Source: an uncultured Pseudomonadota bacterium (lineage in GTDB: Bacteria > Pseudomonadota > Gammaproteobacteria > Steroidobacterales > Steroidobacteraceae). Taken from it: DNA of 34,750 nt. The stretch lies in NCBI GenBank assembly GCA_902826635.1, contig CADEFQ010000029.1:1-34750 (forward strand), written 5' to 3'. A program made the translations under genes and the position numbers. Of this stretch, positions 30,460-34,750 are shown one piece after another. Under the pieces are notes generated by a model. It saw only the letters and a list, made by a program, of their open reading frames with translations, made no database searches and was not told the DNA's origin. Position 1 is the first letter of the stretch; each line of letters starts with the position of its first letter.

Positions 30460-30511
30460 CCGCGCCGCGGGCTCGGACGTCGCGAGGCCTGCAGCCGGCC
30501 CCGGCGCACAC

Positions 30512-30545
30512 TCGACGGCAGCGCGGCTATGCGGCTATAATAGCC
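30512..30545 (+). promoter_or_regulatory. promoter-operator of the Phd/VapC pair
   Basis: TCGACG (30512-30517), 18 nt, perfect TATAAT (30536-30541), ATG 6 nt later. The -10 box lies inside the palindrome GGCTAT-A-ATAGCC (30533-30545), preceded by a direct repeat of GCGGCTAT at 30523 and 30531. This is the expected layout for an antitoxin that represses its own operon. Confidence 0.62.
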
Positions 30546-30547
30546 AT

Positions 30548-30841
30548 ATGGAAAAGGCCACGGTTTCAAGGCTCAAGAACAACCTGAGCGCTTATCTGCG
30601 CAAGGTGCGTGCGGGGCACGCCGTCGTGATCTACGACCGCGACCTGCCGATCGCGCGCATCGAGCGGATCGAGGCCGCCGGGCGCGGCGCTGACAGGCTC
30701 GCGTTGCTGCGCGCCCAGGGTCTCGTGCGCCCGCCGACCCGTCGCGTCGCGCTGCGCGAGCTCGCGTCGCGCGAGGCGCCCGTGCCCGAAGGCGCGCGCC
30801 TGCTCGACGCCCTGCGCAGCGATCGCGACGAAGATCGCTGA
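30548..30841 (+). CDS. Phd/YefM-family antitoxin
   Basis: A 97-residue antitoxin. The N-terminal half has the Phd/YefM DNA-binding fold: ATVSRLKNNLSAYLRKVRAGHAVVIYDRDLPIARIERI. The C-terminal half, with EAPVPEGARLLDALRSDRDEDR, would wrap around the toxin. It neutralises the VapC-type RNase encoded 10 nt downstream and should bind the palindrome overlapping its own -10 box. The ATG lies 6 nt after TATAAT, so the mRNA is probably leaderless. Confidence 0.88.
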   Translation: MEKATVSRLKNNLSAYLRKVRAGHAVVIYDRDLPIARIERIEAAGRGADRLALLRAQGLVRPPTRRVALRELASREAPVPEGARLLDALRSDRDEDR

Positions 30842-30851
30842 GGCCGCGGCG

Positions 30852-31277
30852 ATGCGCTTCTGGGATGCCTCGGCCATCGTGCCACTGATCGTCGATGGGC
30901 CGCGCCGTGCGACCTTGCTCCGCATGATCGAGGAAGACGGCGATCTGCTCGTGTGGTGGGGCACGCCCGTCGAGATCGCATCGGCGCTCGCCCGGCGCGA
31001 GCGCGAGCATCAGCTCGCGGCGGACGCGGCAACCGCTGCCCACGACGCTTTGCATGAGATTTCGACCACGTGGCACGAGGTCGTTCCGAGCGATGCAGTG
31101 CGCCGTACCGCGGAACGCCTGCTCCGGACCCATGCCCTGCGCGCCGCCGACAGTCTGCAACTTGCGGCGGCGCTCGCCGCGGCGGACCATGACGCGCGCA
31201 CACTCACGTTCGTGTGTCTCGATGAGCGGCTGGCCGCCGCCGCACGCCGCGAGGGCTTCGCAGTACTCACCGGCTGA
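30852..31277 (+). CDS. VapC-type PIN-domain toxin
   Basis: A 141-residue PIN-domain ribonuclease. The acidic cluster is complete: Asp5 (FWDASAIVPL), Glu41 (TPVEIASAL), Asp100 (LRAADSLQLAAAL) and Asp124 (FVCLDERLA). Such toxins cut tRNA or rRNA when freed from the antitoxin. It follows the Phd/YefM antitoxin by 10 nt in one operon. Pairing of VapC with a Phd-type partner is common. Nothing looks truncated. The target RNA cannot be predicted. Confidence 0.9.
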   Translation: MRFWDASAIVPLIVDGPRRATLLRMIEEDGDLLVWWGTPVEIASALARREREHQLAADAATAAHDALHEISTTWHEVVPSDAVRRTAERLLRTHALRAADSLQLAAALAAADHDARTLTFVCLDERLAAAARREGFAVLTG

Positions 31278-31303
31278 ATTGCATCGCCCCATGGGGGAGT
31301 CTC

Positions 31304-33175
31304 ATGCCATCCGACATCACCCGGCGCGATTTCCTGAACGGTACGGCGCTCGCGATCGTCGCGGGCCTCTCGCCGGCCGGGCTGTTCGCCGCGACGCGCG
31401 GCGGCGCGCCCTACCCGCCTGCGAGCGCTGGCTTTCGCGGCTCGGCGCCCGGCAGCTTCACCGTTGCGCACGCACTACGCGACGGCCGCTCGTTTGATGC
31501 CGCGGGCGCGTCGTTCGATGAACGCCATGATCTCATCGTCGTCGGCGCCGGAATCAGCGGGCTTGCCGCGGCCTGGTTCTATCGCCGCGAGAAGCCGAAC
31601 GCCCGCATCCTGCTGCTCGAATCGAACGACGACTTCGGCGGCCATGCGCAGCGCAACGAATTCGAAGTCGACGGCCGCAAGCTGATCGGCTACGGCGGCA
31701 GCGAGTCACTGCAGTCGCCGCACTGGCTGTACAGCAAGGAGGCCCTCGGCCTGCTGCGCGCGCTCGGCGTCGACATCGACCGCTTCGAGACGGCGTTCGA
31801 TCGCGTGCTTTACCCGGGCCTCGGGCTATCACGCGGCATTCTCTTCAAGCGCGAGCACTTCGGCGTCGATCGGCTCGTCACCGGCGATCCGACGCGCATG
31901 GTCGCCGACGACATTCCGCGGGACCGCTTGAACGCGCGGCCGATCGCCGAGTTCGTGGCCGACTTTCCGGTGTCGGACATCGCGAAGCGGCAGCTCGTCG
32001 AGCTCTACACCTCGAAGCGCGATCCGCTTGCGGGCAAGTCCCGCGCGCAGAAGGAAGCCTCGCTCGAGCACACGAGCTATCGCGACTGGATCACGAAGGT
32101 GTGGGGCTTCGACGAGGAGGTCGCGGACACCTTCCAGGACCGCTCGCACGATTTTTTCGCGAGCGGCATCGATGCAGTGCCCGCAAGCTGGGCGCGCGAA
32201 ACCGGGTATCCGGGGTTTGACGGCCTCGGTCTCGGCGACGGAGCCGACAACGCCGAGATGGACGACCCGTACATCCACCACTTCCCGGACGGCAATGCTT
32301 CGATTGCACGCCTGCTGGTGCGCTCGCTGATCGCGGGTGTCGCGCCGGGGCACGGCATGGACGACATCGTGCTCGCTCCGTTCGACTACTCACGCCTCGA
32401 TTCCGACGGCGCACTCGTGCGGCTGCGGCTCAAGAGCACTGCGGCGCAAGTTCGCCAGCGGGACGCGCAGTCGGTCGACGTCGCGTATGTGCAGGATGGT
32501 GTCGTGCGTGGAGCCAATGCGAAGCACGCCATCATGGCCTGCTATCACTCGATGGATCCGTACGTGCTGCCGGGCCTGCCCCCCGCGCAGCGCGAAGCGC
32601 TTGCGCTCAACGTCAAGATGCCGCTCGTGTATGTCAACGTCGCCGTGCGCAACTGGAAACCCTGGGTCGCGCGCGGTGTGCACGAGGTCACGAACGCAAT
32701 CGGGTTCTATTCACGCATGAAGCTCGATTACCCTGTGAGCCTCGGCGGCTATCGCTGCCCGCATTCACCCGGCGAGCCGATGCTGCTCCATCTCGTGCAC
32801 GTGCCGACCGTGCCGCTCACACCCGGGCTCGATCCGCGCGACGCGTTGCGCGCCGCGCGCGGCCAGCTCATCGCGACACCGTTCGATCGCTTCGAGCAGG
32901 AAGCGCGCGACGAGCTCACGCGGATCGTGGGACCGAGCGGCTTCGACGCGCAGCGCGACATCGCGGCCATCACCGTGAATCGCTGGGGACACGGCTACTC
33001 CGGCGGCGACAATCCGCTCTTCGACCCGCCGCGCAAGGGCCCCGAGCCGTACGAGGTCGCGCGCGCCCGCTTCGGCCGGATCGCGTTCGCCAGTTCCGAC
33101 TCCGAGTGGGCGGCCTACGCGCACGCCGCAATCGACCAGGCGCACCGCGCGGTGGGGGAGTTGCTGGGAGCGTGA
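31304..33175 (+). CDS. Tat-exported FAD/NAD(P)-binding oxidoreductase, spermidine dehydrogenase-like
   Basis: A 623-residue flavoprotein. The start ITRRDFLNGTALAIVAGLSP is a twin-arginine signal (Arg7-Arg8), so the folded enzyme goes to the periplasm. PASAGFRGSAPGSFTVAHALRDG follows, then the FAD-binding LIVVGAGISGLAAAWFY (Gly81-x-Gly-x2-Gly86), LLLESNDDFGGHAQRNEF and LIGYGGSESLQSP. The size, Tat signal and these blocks match the family annotated as NAD(P)-binding protein or spermidine dehydrogenase (SpdH of Pseudomonas). Oxidation of a polyamine is therefore possible but not shown. GGGGGAG lies 6 nt before the ATG. It stands alone between the toxin and an unknown secreted protein. Confidence 0.82.
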   Translation: MPSDITRRDFLNGTALAIVAGLSPAGLFAATRGGAPYPPASAGFRGSAPGSFTVAHALRDGRSFDAAGASFDERHDLIVVGAGISGLAAAWFYRREKPNARILLLESNDDFGGHAQRNEFEVDGRKLIGYGGSESLQSPHWLYSKEALGLLRALGVDIDRFETAFDRVLYPGLGLSRGILFKREHFGVDRLVTGDPTRMVADDIPRDRLNARPIAEFVADFPVSDIAKRQLVELYTSKRDPLAGKSRAQKEASLEHTSYRDWITKVWGFDEEVADTFQDRSHDFFASGIDAVPASWARETGYPGFDGLGLGDGADNAEMDDPYIHHFPDGNASIARLLVRSLIAGVAPGHGMDDIVLAPFDYSRLDSDGALVRLRLKSTAAQVRQRDAQSVDVAYVQDGVVRGANAKHAIMACYHSMDPYVLPGLPPAQREALALNVKMPLVYVNVAVRNWKPWVARGVHEVTNAIGFYSRMKLDYPVSLGGYRCPHSPGEPMLLHLVHVPTVPLTPGLDPRDALRAARGQLIATPFDRFEQEARDELTRIVGPSGFDAQRDIAAITVNRWGHGYSGGDNPLFDPPRKGPEPYEVARARFGRIAFASSDSEWAAYAHAAIDQAHRAVGELLGA

Positions 33176-33198
33176 GACGGGCTGCCTGCGCGCGCTGT

Positions 33199-33948
33199 TC
33201 AGTCGTCGTCAGTGTCGTAGGGGTCGTAGATCGAAACGAGTTCGAGTTCATCGTCGAGCACGAGTCCGACGCCGGGGCAGTAGGTCTTCTCTGAGGAACT
33301 GCCGGGCTCGAGTGGCGTCGTCTCCTCGACGAGCACGCAGTCCTCGAACTCGCCCGCTTCCGTTTCGAGCTCGATGTCGAGCGCGATGTGTTCGGCGCGG
33401 TCGAGCGCGACGCCAGGAGCCATTTCCTGGAAGTAGCGCGCCCCGAGCAGGAACGCCCCGCCCGGCATGATGATCCCCGGTTCCGCACCCTTGCGGCCGG
33501 CGAGCCAGGCGTCCGGCAGCGGCTTACCCGCGCCGTCGGACACGTCCTCACCGAAATAGTACACGTCGCCGCCCGGCAGACAGGTGGCGAAGTAGTTGCG
33601 CGAGATTTCCTTCACGACCCCGTTCGAGGTTTCGAACTCGCGCACCACCCGGGTGCGCACGGTGCGCCAGTGATCGTCGATGCGCAAACGGATGTCGCGC
33701 GTTGCAGGCAGAACGGTGATCTCGACTTCATCGAGGGTGTCGCAGTCGCCGTCGGACACGCAGGCGGCGTTGCTGTAGCGCAGCTGGCGCCCCGGCTGCA
33801 GCCGAAAATACGCATTGCCTCCCCAGGGCACGAAGCGGCAGGACTCGAGTGGAAACTCGTCGGTGAACGGCGCATCGTCGTCGGCGAGCGCGGCCGCTCC
33901 GCCGAGGCAGCAGAGCGCGATCGGCAGGGCTAAGGAGCTAAGCTTCAT
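33199..33948 (-). CDS. secreted protein of unknown function
   Basis: A 249-residue exported protein I do not recognise. Residues 1-22 are a signal peptide (LALPIALCCLGGAAALA). The mature part begins with an acidic DDDAPFTDEFP, has Cys pairs at SCRFVP, ACVSDGDC and ATCLPGGD, and ends in an acidic tail (YDPYDTDDD). YYFGEDV and AWLAGRKGAEPGIIMPG resemble segments of beta-rich secreted proteins, but no catalytic motif is seen. GGAAGAA precedes the ATG. It is divergent from the sigma factor gene, about 105 nt away, so the sigma factor could control it; that is a guess from position. Confidence 0.75.
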   Translation of the reverse strand: MKLSSLALPIALCCLGGAAALADDDAPFTDEFPLESCRFVPWGGNAYFRLQPGRQLRYSNAACVSDGDCDTLDEVEITVLPATRDIRLRIDDHWRTVRTRVVREFETSNGVVKEISRNYFATCLPGGDVYYFGEDVSDGAGKPLPDAWLAGRKGAEPGIIMPGGAFLLGARYFQEMAPGVALDRAEHIALDIELETEAGEFEDCVLVEETTPLEPGSSSEKTYCPGVGLVLDDELELVSIYDPYDTDDD

Positions 33949-34054
33949 GGCAGTTCTTCCGGACGCGACGCGGGTTGCGCCTCCCCTTGAGACCGTGCGG
34001 CACCGTCCCGCGTGTCGGCGACACGTCGCGGCGGGCGCCCCCGTCTAACCTGTC

Positions 34055-34657
34055 ATGGCCGAGCACGCACGGGATCTCGCGCTCGCCCGCCGGGTCGTGT
34101 CGGGCGACCGCGGCGCGTTCGACGGGTTCTTCACGCAGCACTTTCCGCGGCTCTATCGCTTCGTGCTGCTGCGCGTCGAGCGCGATGCGGATACGGCGCA
34201 GGACCTGTGCCAGCAGGTGCTCGAGCGCGCGATCCGCCGGCTCGCGGCATACCGCGGCGAGGCCTCCCTCCTGACGTGGCTGTGCCAGATCGCGCGCCAC
34301 GAGATCGCCGACCACTGGGAACGCCATACGCGCGATCGCCACCGTCACGTCTCCTACGACCAGGACGACCTGCTGCGCCATGCGCTCGAGTCGCTCGAGG
34401 TCGAGGCGAGCGCCTCGCCCGAGGCGCAGCACGAGCAGCGCGACCTGCATCTGCTCGTGCAGAGCGTCCTCGATCACCTGCCGGAACGCTATGGCGACGC
34501 GCTCGAGTGGAAGTACGTCGAGGGGCTCGCGGGCGAGGAAATCGCCGCGCGCCTCGGTCTCACCGCCGAGGCTGCGCATTCGCTGCTCGCACGTGCGCGG
34601 CGCGCGTTCAAGGTGGAGTTCGAAGCTGTCGTACAGGAGCTGGAATATGAGCGATGA
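34055..34657 (+). CDS. ECF-type sigma-70 factor
   Basis: A 200-residue extracytoplasmic-function sigma factor. Region 2 (about 15-90) contains FTQHFPRLYRFVLLRVERDADTAQDL and YRGEASLLTWLCQIARHEIADHW; region 4 (about 135-190) contains LDHLPERYGDALEWKYVEGLAGEEIAARLGLTAEAAHSLLARARRAFK, a helix-turn-helix for the -35 element. The next gene, a probable FecR-like partner, overlaps its end by 11 nt. CGTCTAA just upstream (34042-34048) resembles ECF -10 elements, and TGTCGGCGACA (34013-34023) is a near-palindrome; autoregulation is possible but the spacing is uncertain. No ribosome site is obvious. Confidence 0.92.
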   Translation: MAEHARDLALARRVVSGDRGAFDGFFTQHFPRLYRFVLLRVERDADTAQDLCQQVLERAIRRLAAYRGEASLLTWLCQIARHEIADHWERHTRDRHRHVSYDQDDLLRHALESLEVEASASPEAQHEQRDLHLLVQSVLDHLPERYGDALEWKYVEGLAGEEIAARLGLTAEAAHSLLARARRAFKVEFEAVVQELEYER

Positions 34658-34750
34658 GGCCGGCAGCGATCCGCTGACGCGGCTGCTCGCGCGAGTCGGG
34701 CGTCGGCCCGAGCCGCCCGAGGAGACGCGCGAGGCCGTTTACCTCACCAC
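34647..34750 (+). CDS. N-terminus of a probable FecR-like anti-sigma/sigma-regulator protein (partial)
   Basis: Only the first 34 residues are in the window (MSDEAGSDPLTRLLARVGR, then RPEPPEETREAVY). The short start DPLTRLLARVGRRPEPPEE is like FecR-domain proteins encoded after ECF sigma factors in this kind of genome. The overlap of 11 nt with the sigma gene (ATG inside its last codons) supports a co-translated partner. The diagnostic FecR domain lies outside the window, so the call rests on position and the short start. Confidence 0.55.
   Translation, partial: MSDEAGSDPLTRLLARVGRRPEPPEETREAVYLT

Noticed and set aside
1-34750. CRISPR arrays, tRNA or rRNA genes, insertion sequences, prophage or attachment sites
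   Set aside because: I looked for regularly spaced direct repeats, cloverleaf-forming sequence, conserved rRNA segments, transposase motifs and terminal inverted repeats and saw none. Covariance-model searches for RNAs were not possible here.

Overview
The window is GC-rich (about two thirds G+C by eye) and almost fully coding, with about 40 protein genes, no rRNA or tRNA and no intergenic stretch over 300 bases. YceH, DUF898 next to an M48 peptidase, a three-gene pnt transhydrogenase, a ComEA-like protein starting MGLQDRDYMR, a SLC45-type sugar transporter and a mal-type TonB receptor locus all fit a free-living gammaproteobacterium of the Xanthomonadales/Steroidobacterales kind. That placement rests on gene content only.

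Left part (1-8982): the 5' end of acs (minus), a secreted DUF4097-like repeat protein (plus), then a minus-strand series made of a DUF898 membrane protein coupled to an M48 metallopeptidase, a stand-alone 5'-3' exonuclease, a DUF2283 protein with a probably truncated DUF4258-like partner, and an HNH endonuclease. The plus-strand operon pntAA-pntAB-pntB-GNAT follows.

Middle part (9005-19432): an operon of two LemA proteins, a GIDE-type membrane protein with an EF-hand-like loop, and YceH. After it come a GST, a MOSC protein, a DUF2779 protein that reads as two nuclease domains, a tandem retropepsin-like protein, a MazG-like pyrophosphohydrolase, a half-size EamA protein, a GFA protein, a PIN-like RNase candidate, a ComEA-like protein, a YCII protein, a short Mrr-anchor-like membrane protein and a DUF2167 protein. 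Many first genes here have a TAnnnT box 6-8 nt before ATG and no Shine-Dalgarno sequence, suggesting leaderless mRNAs.

Starch/maltodextrin locus (19478-30447): a minus-strand operon runs TonB-dependent receptor, periplasmic GH13 amylase, GH13 alpha-glucosidase, GH97 glucosidase. The last three genes overlap by ATGA/GTGA. A divergent LacI-type regulator shares a promoter region holding a perfect CAAGCGCTTG operator, and a SLC45-type MFS transporter follows. Together they would import maltodextrins across the outer membrane, cut them, and pass maltose or glucose across the inner membrane, under sugar-relieved repression.

Right part (30548-34750): a Phd/VapC toxin-antitoxin pair with a palindrome over its -10 box, a Tat-exported FAD oxidoreductase resembling spermidine dehydrogenase, an unknown secreted protein, and an ECF sigma factor overlapping the start of a probable FecR-like partner that runs off the window.
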